The position numbers were made by a program, and so were the translations under genes. Shown piece by piece: positions 1 through 7,486 of a stretch of 10,737 nucleotides of DNA. The stretch is from an uncultured bacterium. Its GTDB lineage: Bacteria > Omnitrophota > Gorgyraeia > Gorgyraeales > Gorgyraeaceae. The stretch lies in NCBI GenBank assembly GCA_913009675.1, contig CAJVXD010000022.1, forward strand, positions 1-10,737. The letters run 5' to 3'. A model generated the notes under the pieces. That model was not told where the DNA came from and did not search any database. It saw nothing but the letters and a program-made list of their open reading frames with translations. How positions within the stretch are numbered: the first letter of the stretch is position 1; each line of letters opens with the position of its first letter.

Positions 1-1
1 C

Positions 2-3000
2 GCGTTGTGAAGAAGATCTAATCCTCTCCACAACCCTTTTGCGCAGGCCATAAAGATCTATCCCGTCTTTGACGGCTTTTATCCTTTCATCTTTCGTCGA
101 CAAGGCCAGGGCAAAATAATCCGTAATCATGGATAAGATATGACCTTTTTCTTTAACCCAGTCATGTAGATTTTCAGCTGCCCTCTTGTAATCATCCGGG
201 TTAGCTTTGATGTCTTTAATCCCTTCGGTAATCCCTTCTATATACTTATGAGAGATATCTTTATTACCGGAATTGACATATCTCTTCAAGAAATAGACCG
301 GGGACAGCTTAGAAATTTCTCTTGGCAGATCTACGGAATAGCCGCCCCTTTCTTTATGTTTTATACGGTCTTTGAATGCCGGAAGATTGGTTGTCACTAA
401 GGGAAGCCTATGATAGCCGAGATAGGATAAAGCAAGATTATAACCTTCGCGCGTGGACAATATCAGGCCTACATCTGCACGCGCTACGCATGCATCACGC
501 TCTGCCCACGAATATTCTTTAAAGATCTGGACATGGTCTTTTAGCCTACCCTTGAGCCCGGTATGTATCAATTTACGCGCCCTATCGATATTATCCATAT
601 GAAGACCATCGATCTCTCCCTGAGGTATCTTCAATTTCTTTAATCCGTTGATATATTTTTCTTTCAATCCGGCCAACTTATCACTATCCTCCTCTATCAA
701 TAGTTTTAGAAGAATATATTGCAAATATCCTTCGGGGTCATCATTGGAAGCGTCCAGGAAATACCACATTACGGCATTGGGATTTTCCTTTAGATATTTA
801 GTAAAGGCCATAAGACCCTGGATAAGTCCCTTAGAAGAGTCTGGACGACCTAAAGTTAAAACATAAAAGAGACCCTGTATGATACCACGGCCTTCGTCAT
901 CCTTTAAACCCTTCAAGGTCTTTATATCCTTTATGTTTCTTTTGTTTCTTGTAAAATCTTTTCCTTGTCTAAGCTTATTCTGTTCTGATAAAAGATCTAA
1001 GGCGGGAGGTTCGACTAATTGCAGAATACCAGAGGTAGAGACCCCGTTACGAAGTTCGTGGCCTGGCTGGTGAAGCAAGACCTCTGCATTCTCCCAATGT
1101 TCTGCCAATCTGCGGCCGACTTTAACACCTGTTCCTCCTACCTCTGTCCCTGAGGTATCAATGTGTAATCTGGCAAAACCCTTTTTAATATGATCAAACA
1201 TCGCGGCTGGCTGCGGATCGTCTATAAAAAGAACTACATTATCTCTTTTAATAAGCCCGTCGTACAACTCTGCATTCTCCTTGCCAACCTGCTCCCAGAG
1301 TCTCCAGTTCGGCTCTTCAGGCGTATCTTGCCCCTGTATCAGATTATGGATATCTTTGGTAGTTAGATAAAAATCAGGGTCTGTCGACCACAGGATATGC
1401 CATTCTACATCCACACCAAGCGCTATCAATAAAGGCACTATTGGCGCGTACATATCAGCAACCCCGCCACTTTTAAATGTGGCATTAAGGTAAACGAATC
1501 TCTTGCCTTCTCTCTTAACCTCTTCTGCCATCAACATGAACTCATCAACCTGTTCATCTCCTATAATCTTCCTGTAACCCTGAATAATCTTTCTCTTTTT
1601 AGCATCACTGAATCTAACGTCATAGCTCATCGCCCTATATGCCGCTTCTCCATACCTATCAACAAGCTCTTTCAAATAGCCGAATGCCTCTTTCCAATTT
1701 TCCCTGCTCTGGAAATTTTTATCAAAATAATGTTTCTTTATAAACCTTATGGCCTTATTAATATCCTTCTTATTGCCCGTCCTTAGGGCCTTTTTCTTCT
1801 TTCTCTGCATCTCTCTCAAGATATAAACAGGCCCTGCAATCTCATATTGAACCTTAATAAATCTACCCGAAATTGCTGCTATCTGATCCGTAGGTAGGCC
1901 TAATCCATGAAGTATACCTATAACCCCACTATTAAAATCTTTCCGGAACCGTTTATTTGCAAATCCCAGCGGTATCCTTAGCTGTTCCTTTAATCCTTTT
2001 ATCAGTTCTGAGATAGGTTTTCTCTTCCCCGAGAGTAAAAATCTATAATTCTCTTCATCTATACCCGTCGAAGAATAAGGGGAGATGACCACATAGGAAT
2101 AACCTTTTTCCCTGAATAATTTTGTGAGGCCTCGGGTATGAAAACCTCCTGCGATGAGCGCCGCGATCTTTGCATGGCGTTTTCCTATCTCATCTACAGT
2201 ATTTTTAAACATAGCCAGGTCGCGCCTATGCGCCAGTTTATAGAAATCTTCGATCTCCTGAAGATGGCCGTCAATGATATCAGGATTAAAATCTGGGGTA
2301 AAAGCGGACCGATCGTTTAATCCAGCCTTCTTTGTTAAATCGGCCAGGGCAGATTTAAACCAGCTAACTCTAAATCCATCTTTATTGTCCAGATAGTAAT
2401 CCAGCTCTTCATTCGAGATCTCGAGACTGAAGAAATCTTTAAGTAGTTTTATGTGCCTGAGAGATTTGGTGAGAAGTTTTTGATATTTATTTGTAGCGAG
2501 GGCATCTTTTATTTCATAACTCAGCTGTTCTATCTCTGTAAAAAGCTTTAGCGAATCAAGGGAATTTACCTTCTCGAGATAATCTATAAAGGCAAAGAGG
2601 CCCTGATATTCATCCGGGGCATCCTTCAGATACCGCCTTGCTAGTTCAGCCAGGTAGCTATAAAATGAGAAAGGGGATATCTTTTTATCCTTGAAAAGGG
2701 ATGCCTTGTTTAAAAGGGCCTTTATCTCTGGATCGCTTCTCTTTTCCCTTAAAACAGCCTGAAGGGCCATCAAAAGGGCCTGAGAATCCCGGATAATCTT
2801 TTTCTGGTCTATCTTTTTCTCAAGCTCCATCGTTTCTTTGAGAAGGGCGATATTCTTGAACTTGATAGTTCTTGACTCGGCACCTTCGCGGGCTCGCTCG
2901 AAGATTATATCCTTCAAGTGAGGACGCAAAGCGGCAGAGTCGAGAAGATAATCTATATAATCATCTGTCTTTATTGTATTGTTTTCATATTCTGTTTCTT

Positions 3001-3793
3001 TTGCATCTAACTCTAACAGTTTCTTTGAATATATCTTTGGTTTTAACCTATCGAGTGCGTCTTTTATCTGACGGATAAAATTCTGGGCCTTATCTGAAAA
3101 TCTCATTATTTTGTTAAATTCTATTATGTTCTGGAAATATATATCCTTATCCTCTATGCCCCATATGGGAAGATCCGGATATTTGGTTATTGAGAGATAT
3201 TCCTCGGCTGTAAGTTCGCCTGAATTTACAAATAGACGAGCGGTTTTCTCGCGCACCCCGGCATCAGGAAAGCTCGAAACACTGGAGGTGTCCACCTTGC
3301 CCTCCGCACCTTCTGAACAGACAAGATTCAGACCATAGCCTTTTATGAGAAGTTCCAGGATAGCGGCTTCATTAAACTGCGCCTGGGGATTTGTATGTAA
3401 ATCCTGTATATGCACTATTAGCGGCCTTGGTCCCTGCCCCTGACCACTTTTGGCATGATAGACTTCCAGCACCCTTCCTAATTTATGAGGTATATATATG
3501 CTAGATAGGCCTTTTAAAGATGAAAGCTTTATGCTATGGGGTTGAGCTTGCTTATATGGAGAGGTCCTTGTCTCTTTTTTTCCTGAAAGAGCGTTTCTTT
3601 TCTTCTGTAACGCATCTTCTCTTTCTCTTTGGATGGATCTATAGTTAGGCCGTTTATTCTTAAATAAACTCCTACTGGATGGTGCGGGATAGACTACGGT
3701 TGTAACTAAGAACACCTGGGCCATTACAAAGGAAATTACCCTGGTAAATATTCTATTTTTACCTTCCTGCCAACTTAACATATTCGCCTGCAT
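2..3793 (-). CDS. Signal-anchored TIKI/ChaN-like domain fused to a TreT-like GT4 glycosyltransferase (3' end outside window)
   Basis: I checked the frame triplet by triplet: it is open from ATG at 3793 to the window edge (1264 codons, no stop), with an in-frame stop upstream at 3833-3835. Residues 19-35 are a hydrophobic segment after basic residues, like a signal peptide or anchor. Residues about 115-555 resemble the TIKI/ChaN/TraB superfamily: HIQDLH (128-133), a strand ending in Glu161 (CSEGAEG), and GGFHTRG with His552 before a GYSYVVISP strand. Residues about 735-1235 match trehalose synthase TreT: IIGDEQVDE, LNATFKSGGVADM (769-781), DDPQP (858-862), HIDTS, GRPDSSK (Arg983, Lys988), DDPEGY and STREGYNL (Glu1116). 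TreT makes trehalose from NDP-glucose and glucose; whether this one does is unknown. The second Glu of EX7E is Tyr1124. ATG 3781 (codon 5), preceded by AGGCG, is an alternative start. The fusion is seen; hydrolase and transferase activities are inferred. Confidence 0.85.
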   Translation of the reverse strand, partial: MQANMLSWQEGKNRIFTRVISFVMAQVFLVTTVVYPAPSSRSLFKNKRPNYRSIQREREDALQKKRNALSGKKETRTSPYKQAQPHSIKLSSLKGLSSIYIPHKLGRVLEVYHAKSGQGQGPRPLIVHIQDLHTNPQAQFNEAAILELLIKGYGLNLVCSEGAEGKVDTSSVSSFPDAGVREKTARLFVNSGELTAEEYLSITKYPDLPIWGIEDKDIYFQNIIEFNKIMRFSDKAQNFIRQIKDALDRLKPKIYSKKLLELDAKETEYENNTIKTDDYIDYLLDSAALRPHLKDIIFERAREGAESRTIKFKNIALLKETMELEKKIDQKKIIRDSQALLMALQAVLREKRSDPEIKALLNKASLFKDKKISPFSFYSYLAELARRYLKDAPDEYQGLFAFIDYLEKVNSLDSLKLFTEIEQLSYEIKDALATNKYQKLLTKSLRHIKLLKDFFSLEISNEELDYYLDNKDGFRVSWFKSALADLTKKAGLNDRSAFTPDFNPDIIDGHLQEIEDFYKLAHRRDLAMFKNTVDEIGKRHAKIAALIAGGFHTRGLTKLFREKGYSYVVISPYSSTGIDEENYRFLLSGKRKPISELIKGLKEQLRIPLGFANKRFRKDFNSGVIGILHGLGLPTDQIAAISGRFIKVQYEIAGPVYILREMQRKKKKALRTGNKKDINKAIRFIKKHYFDKNFQSRENWKEAFGYLKELVDRYGEAAYRAMSYDVRFSDAKKRKIIQGYRKIIGDEQVDEFMLMAEEVKREGKRFVYLNATFKSGGVADMYAPIVPLLIALGVDVEWHILWSTDPDFYLTTKDIHNLIQGQDTPEEPNWRLWEQVGKENAELYDGLIKRDNVVLFIDDPQPAAMFDHIKKGFARLHIDTSGTEVGGTGVKVGRRLAEHWENAEVLLHQPGHELRNGVSTSGILQLVEPPALDLLSEQNKLRQGKDFTRNKRNIKDIKTLKGLKDDEGRGIIQGLFYVLTLGRPDSSKGLIQGLMAFTKYLKENPNAVMWYFLDASNDDPEGYLQYILLKLLIEEDSDKLAGLKEKYINGLKKLKIPQGEIDGLHMDNIDRARKLIHTGLKGRLKDHVQIFKEYSWAERDACVARADVGLILSTREGYNLALSYLGYHRLPLVTTNLPAFKDRIKHKERGGYSVDLPREISKLSPVYFLKRYVNSGNKDISHKYIEGITEGIKDIKANPDDYKRAAENLHDWVKEKGHILSMITDYFALALSTKDERIKAVKDGIDLYGLRKRVVERIRSSSQR

Positions 3794-3853
3794 AAGCAGA
3801 ATAAACTCTCGAGCTACATTAGACAAGTACAGCTATTAACACAGAAGAAATAT

Positions 3854-3937
3854 CCCGGGCATGTCATTTTAAAGAGATAGGTTTGGCGCCTCTGCCATGG
3901 GAGAGAGGCCCTATTCAAATAAAAGGCAATGCCCGAG
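3854..3937 (-). other. Long-range stem-loop with inner hairpin in the leader
   Basis: On the minus strand CTCGGGCAT (3937-3929) pairs with ATGCCCGGG (3862-3854) over 9 bp with one G-U pair. Inside its 66-nt loop GCCTCT (3909-3904) pairs with AGAGGC (3893-3888) over 6 bp. A competing pair, GTCATT (3943-3938) with AATGAC (3868-3863), directly abuts the long stem on both sides and could not form fully at the same time. The element lies between the terminator-like hairpin and the start codon. Its function is unknown. Confidence 0.4.
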
Positions 3938-3946
3938 AATGACTTT

Positions 3947-4027
3947 TTAATAAACAAAAAACCAGGTCTCTTTCGCCTGGCTTATTCTTAGAGAGACCCA
4001 TGGCTGATTTTCTCTAATTTTAGTCAT
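3947..4027 (-). CDS. Possible 26-codon leader ORF across the attenuator-like hairpins
   Basis: The frame runs from ATG at 4027 to TAA at 3949-3947 and begins MTKIRENQPW; its C-terminal end is TWFFVY. It covers every arm of the putative attenuator and stops just beyond the T-tract, so a translating ribosome would melt the hairpins. There is no convincing Shine-Dalgarno sequence (TGTAAAG immediately precedes the ATG), and it has no run of one amino acid as in amino-acid operon leaders. It may be chance. Confidence 0.2.
   Translation of the reverse strand: MTKIRENQPWVSLRISQAKETWFFVY
3956..3983 (-). terminator. Intrinsic terminator-like hairpin in the leader
   Basis: Minus-strand AAGCCAGG (3983-3976) pairs with CCTGGTTT (3966-3959), with one G-U pair, around a short loop, and a run of six T (3961-3956) follows. 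It lies about 90 nt after the inferred transcription start and 163 nt before the start codon. It could therefore act as an attenuator of the downstream gene, end a short leader RNA, or end clpB read-through; these are not exclusive. Confidence 0.6.
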
Positions 4028-4076
4028 CTTTACACAAATTATAAATACTTTAAAAACTTTTACAATCTCTACAATA

Positions 4077-4105
4077 AGTATACAACACTTTCTTATTGAT
4101 GTCAA
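4077..4105 (-). promoter_or_regulatory. Sigma70-type promoter for the TIKI-GT gene
   Basis: On the minus strand TTGACA (4105-4100) and TATACT (4082-4077) are separated by exactly 17 bases, a near-consensus housekeeping promoter. It sits 54 bp after the clpB stop codon, so the downstream gene has its own transcription unit. The predicted start near 4070 gives a leader of about 277 nt. Confidence 0.75.
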
Positions 4106-4158
4106 GGGTTTCGCTCGAAGGATATTTATAATAGCTGAGCTGTTACAATATTTTATAG

Positions 4159-6744
4159 TTATGAGAATTTAAACCTCCCTTTTGTGTCAACACTTATCCT
4201 GACCTTGCCGCCTTCCCTGTAATCCCCTTTGAGAAGTTTCATCGCCACCTTATCTTGAATCTCTTTTTGTATCAACCTCCTCAAAGGCCTTGCTCCAAAA
4301 TCAGGGTCATATCCTTCCCTGGCAAGTCTCTCTTTGGCCTCTTTATCTATCTCTAAAATAATATTTTTCTCGCCAAGCTTACGCCTTAATTCCTCTAACT
4401 GAAGTTCTACTATAGCTTCAATGTCCTTCCCCGACAATCTGTTAAATATTATAATCTCGTCTATCCTGTTTATAAACTCCGGCCTTAGATATCTTTTTAT
4501 CTCATTATCAACCGCCTTTTTTATCTCTTCCCTGGAACTCCCTTCTTCCTGAAAATACTGACTCCCTATATTTGATGTCATTATTATAAGCGTGTTCCTG
4601 AAATTTACTACCCTTCCCTGTCCATCGGTAAGACGACCATCCTCCAGTATCTGAAGGAGGATATTAAACACGTCGTGATGGGCCTTTTCTATCTCATCAA
4701 AAAGAATAACGGCATATGGCCTGCGCCTTATCCTCTCTGTCAGTTGTCCTCCCTCCTCATATCCAACGTAGCCTGGGGGTGCACCGATGAGTCTACTAAC
4801 AGAGTGCCTTTCCATATATTCAGACATATCAATACGCACAAGCGCATTCTCCTCATCAAAGAGGAACCACGCCAGGCTTTTCGCCAGATATGTCTTGCCT
4901 ACCCCCGTAGGCCCCATGAAGATAAAAGAACCTATGGGTCTATTGACATCAGATATCCCTGAACGCGACCTTCTAACGGCATTTGATATCAAAGAAATAG
5001 CCTCGTCCTGTCCAACAACCCTCTCTTTAAGCCCCTCCTCCATATGGACAAGTTTTTCCTTCTCTCCTTCCAGCAATCTGGAGACCGGGATACCTGTCCA
5101 CTTTGAAACTATCTGGGCTATATCTTCTTCATCTACCTCTTCCCTAAGCATCTTATCCTTCTTCTGGATCTCCTGCAGTTTTTTAGTATCCTCTAATAGT
5201 TCTTTCTCCAGTCTTCCTATAAGGCCATAACGTATCTCAGCCACCTTATCTAAACGGGCCTCTTTTTCATAACGCTCCTCGTCGAGCCTTGCCTCTTCAA
5301 TAGCCCCCTTTGCACTGGCTATCTTCCCGATTATATCCTTTTCTTTCTTCCAGTGAAGTTTCATTTCTTTAGATCTCTCGTCGAGTTCAGCCAGTTCTTT
5401 TTCTAATTTATTCAAGCGTTCTTTCGAAGACCTGTCCTTTTCCTTTTTAAGGGCCTGCCTTTCTATCTCGAGCTGCCTAATCCTGCGGTCAAGCTCGTCT
5501 ATCTCGGTAGGAAGGCTATCTATCTCTATGTGGAGTTTTGAGGCCGCTTCATCTACCAGGTCAATGGCCTTATCCGGCAAGAACCTGTCTGTTATATATC
5601 TATCGGATAGTACAGCGGCGCTTACAAGGGCATCATCTTTGATCTTTACGCCATGAAAGATTTCATATCTTTCCTTTAACCCGCGCAGTATTGCTATTGT
5701 ATCCTCAACGCCAGGCTCTCCTATAAATATAATCTGAAAACGCCTCTCCAGGGCCTTATCCTTTTCAATATGTTTCCTGTATTCATCAAGGGTAGTCGCA
5801 CCTATACACCTTAGCTCCCCCCTGGCCAGTGCGGGTTTTAACATATTCGAGGCATCGACTGCCCCCTCTGCTCCTCCTGCCCCGACCAGTATATGTAATT
5901 CATCTATAAAAAGGATTATCTCTCCTTCTTTTGCGCGTATCTCCTTAAGAACCGCCTTTAGTCTATCCTCAAATTCTCCTCTGAATTTACTGCCTGCCAC
6001 AAGAGACCCTATATCTAGGGCTATAATCTTCTTATCTTTTAATGTAGTGGGTACGTCTCCGTCCGCTATCCTTTTTGCGAGCCCCTCGACAATAGCAGTC
6101 TTTCCTGTGCCCGGTTCACCTATCAAGACAGGGTTATTCTTCGTGCGCCTTGAAAGGACCTGTATCGCCCTTCTTATCTCCTCATCCCTCCCTATGACAG
6201 GGTCAAGCTTCCCCTGATTAGCAAGTTCTGTAAGGTCCCTCCCGTAACGCTCAAGCGCCCTGTATTTCTCTTCAGGATTCTGGTCTATCACTCTATGCAC
6301 CCCCCTTATATCCTTCATCACCCCAAGGATTGCTTCCCTGGATATATTGTACTTTTTTAATAATGCGCTGAACCTATCTTTCCCCTCATATTGGGAGATA
6401 GCGAGCAAAAGGTGTTCTAAGCTCACATATTCGTCTTTTAAAAGCACGGCCTCATTAAAGGAAATCTTTAACACATTATTTAATCTGGCGGAGATGTATT
6501 CCTTGATCGAACTGCCTTCAACCTTAGGCCTTTCGTATAAAATCTGCTCTATGTCCGCCTTGAAGGAATCAAGGTCCACACCCAGTTTTTCCAATATCCT
6601 GCCAACTACGTTATCCTTCACGGAAAGTATCCCCAGGACAAGATGTTCAACGTCTATCTCCTGGTGAGACATCCTCCTTGCAATCTCAATAGATGCCTCC
6701 ATTGCTTCCTGGGCCTTAAATGTCATCCTGTCAAACCTCATCAT
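4159..6744 (-). CDS. clpB: ATP-dependent chaperone ClpB (Hsp100 disaggregase)
   Basis: ClpB threads aggregated proteins through a cytoplasmic hexamer and works with DnaK/DnaJ/GrpE. The 861 residues are the usual length. Order: double Clp_N repeat (about 1-145); NBD1 with Walker A GEPGTGKT (209-216), pore loop KFRGEF (253-258), Walker B LFIDE (278-282), [10 protein letters not shown] (315-324) and arginine finger in ALERRF (331-336); long charged coiled-coil middle domain (about 410-530), which marks ClpB rather than ClpA or ClpC; NBD2 with Walker A GPTGVGKT (611-618), pore loop GYVGYEEGG (658-666), Walker B VILFDE (679-684) and sensor-2 GARPLRR (817-823). I see no ClpP-docking loop, so it should refold rather than degrade. 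No CIRCE element lies upstream. dcd ends 127 bp upstream with no clear terminator, so read-through from nrdJ-dcd is possible. All catalytic motifs are intact. Confidence 0.98.
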   Translation of the reverse strand: MMRFDRMTFKAQEAMEASIEIARRMSHQEIDVEHLVLGILSVKDNVVGRILEKLGVDLDSFKADIEQILYERPKVEGSSIKEYISARLNNVLKISFNEAVLLKDEYVSLEHLLLAISQYEGKDRFSALLKKYNISREAILGVMKDIRGVHRVIDQNPEEKYRALERYGRDLTELANQGKLDPVIGRDEEIRRAIQVLSRRTKNNPVLIGEPGTGKTAIVEGLAKRIADGDVPTTLKDKKIIALDIGSLVAGSKFRGEFEDRLKAVLKEIRAKEGEIILFIDELHILVGAGGAEGAVDASNMLKPALARGELRCIGATTLDEYRKHIEKDKALERRFQIIFIGEPGVEDTIAILRGLKERYEIFHGVKIKDDALVSAAVLSDRYITDRFLPDKAIDLVDEAASKLHIEIDSLPTEIDELDRRIRQLEIERQALKKEKDRSSKERLNKLEKELAELDERSKEMKLHWKKEKDIIGKIASAKGAIEEARLDEERYEKEARLDKVAEIRYGLIGRLEKELLEDTKKLQEIQKKDKMLREEVDEEDIAQIVSKWTGIPVSRLLEGEKEKLVHMEEGLKERVVGQDEAISLISNAVRRSRSGISDVNRPIGSFIFMGPTGVGKTYLAKSLAWFLFDEENALVRIDMSEYMERHSVSRLIGAPPGYVGYEEGGQLTERIRRRPYAVILFDEIEKAHHDVFNILLQILEDGRLTDGQGRVVNFRNTLIIMTSNIGSQYFQEEGSSREEIKKAVDNEIKRYLRPEFINRIDEIIIFNRLSGKDIEAIVELQLEELRRKLGEKNIILEIDKEAKERLAREGYDPDFGARPLRRLIQKEIQDKVAMKLLKGDYREGGKVRISVDTKGRFKFS

Positions 6745-6748
6745 TCGT

Positions 6749-6754
6749 CTCCTT
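6749..6754 (-). promoter_or_regulatory. Ribosome binding site of clpB
   Basis: AAGGAG on the minus strand lies 4 bases before ATG 6744 and 7 bases before the adjacent in-frame ATG 6741. The second spacing is closer to optimal, so translation may start at codon 2. Confidence 0.7.
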
Positions 6755-6871
6755 TAGAATAAGTATAACAAGAAAAAAGCCTAAAGAAAAGATAAAAGTC
6801 AGGAAGATTGCGGAAGATCCGTGCACGAGGTTATGGCGAGTAAACAGCGACTTAGCGATCTCTTAACCGGG

Positions 6872-7426
6872 TTATCTTGGAAGGGTTATGCTCTTTTGGG
6901 ATTGGTATCGTCCTCTACGGTCAGAATAGCTAACCTCACACACCTCATCTGACTCAAGAAAGACTACCTGTCCTATACCTTCATTCGCATAAAGCTTTAC
7001 TGAGGACGGAGATGTATTGCTTATCTCTATGGTAATAAAACCTTCCCAGGAAGGTTCTAACGGTGTCACATTTACTATTATACCTATCCTGGCATAGGTG
7101 CTTTTACCTGTTGTGAGCGCTAAAACATTGCCGGGTATCTTAAAATACTCTAAAGACCTCGCAAGGATAAAGGAATTTGGCGGGATAATGCAAGCCTCAC
7201 CTTTGAAATCTTCGAATAGGTCAGGGATTATTTTTTTAGGGTCTATTATTATATCCGGGTCAGAACCCTTGAAGAGCTTGAATTCATCAGCGATTCTTAT
7301 GTCATAGCCATAACTTGAAAGGCCGTATGAGATGTTATTGTTTTTAATTTGAGCAGGCTCGAACGGCTTTATCATATCATGCTCTAAGGCCATTCGCTTA
7401 ATCCAGGAATCTGGTTTTATGGACAT
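6872..7426 (-). CDS. dcd: dCTP deaminase
   Basis: Dcd converts dCTP to dUTP and ammonia in the cytosol, feeding dUTPase and then thymidylate synthase. The product is 184 residues from ATG 7426 and begins [19 protein letters not shown], matching the N terminus typical of the Pseudomonas-type enzyme. The same frame extends upstream to GTG 7462 (12 more codons), but those residues have no family counterpart, so I prefer ATG 7426. In numbering from GTG, the signatures are [13 protein letters not shown] (49-61), CIIPPNSF (91-98), [21 protein letters not shown] (split around Ser121 and Arg125), then [10 protein letters not shown] with Glu146, and [11 protein letters not shown] (158-168). Ser121, Arg125 and Glu146 align with the E. 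coli catalytic Ser111, Arg115 and Glu138. The C-terminal [15 protein letters not shown] is typical. It lies 60 bp after nrdJ, probably in one operon supplying deoxynucleotides. Start site is the only doubt. Confidence 0.96.
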   Translation of the reverse strand: MSIKPDSWIKRMALEHDMIKPFEPAQIKNNNISYGLSSYGYDIRIADEFKLFKGSDPDIIIDPKKIIPDLFEDFKGEACIIPPNSFILARSLEYFKIPGNVLALTTGKSTYARIGIIVNVTPLEPSWEGFITIEISNTSPSSVKLYANEGIGQVVFLESDEVCEVSYSDRRGRYQSQKSITLPR

Positions 7427-7486
7427 ATCTTCCAACGCAGACAATCGCACATCGTCCAACACGAAAACTCTGCTAATCTGTGTATT

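Larger units (their letters stand above)
3794..4070 (-). promoter_or_regulatory. Structured 5' leader of the TIKI-GT gene, possible transcription attenuator
   Basis: This is the transcribed part of the 365-bp gap after clpB, read on the minus strand from a start inferred near 4070. Three overlapping arm pairs can be drawn: TTAGAGA (4017-4011) with TCTCTAA (3995-3989), GGTCTCT (3998-3992) with AGAGACC (3971-3965), and CCAGG (3980-3976) with CCTGG (3966-3962). The first two share bases and exclude each other, and the second takes two bases of the third. This is the arrangement of an attenuator. I do not recognise a known riboswitch class. The pairing is seen in the sequence; the regulatory role is inference. 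Confidence 0.45.

Noticed and set aside
3959..3983. Resemblance to a cobalamin riboswitch B12-box (AGCCAGG ... AGACCTGG)
   Set aside because: About six extra bases split the box, the rest of the riboswitch core is absent, and the sequence works simply as a terminator hairpin.
4106..4158. Terminator directly after clpB
   Set aside because: Only 3-4 bp stems (AGCTCAGCT, TTCGAGCGAA) without T-tracts are present.
4787..5230. Plus-strand open frame of 147 codons inside clpB
   Set aside because: It is antisense to conserved ClpB coding sequence, its composition is Ser/Leu-rich as expected of a shadow, and it has no recognisable domain.
6762..6767. TATACT with a preceding TG (extended -10) just before clpB
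   Set aside because: There is no -35 match, and a start near 6755 would put the ribosome binding site at the very 5' end of the transcript. A clpB promoter is not excluded, but not supported.
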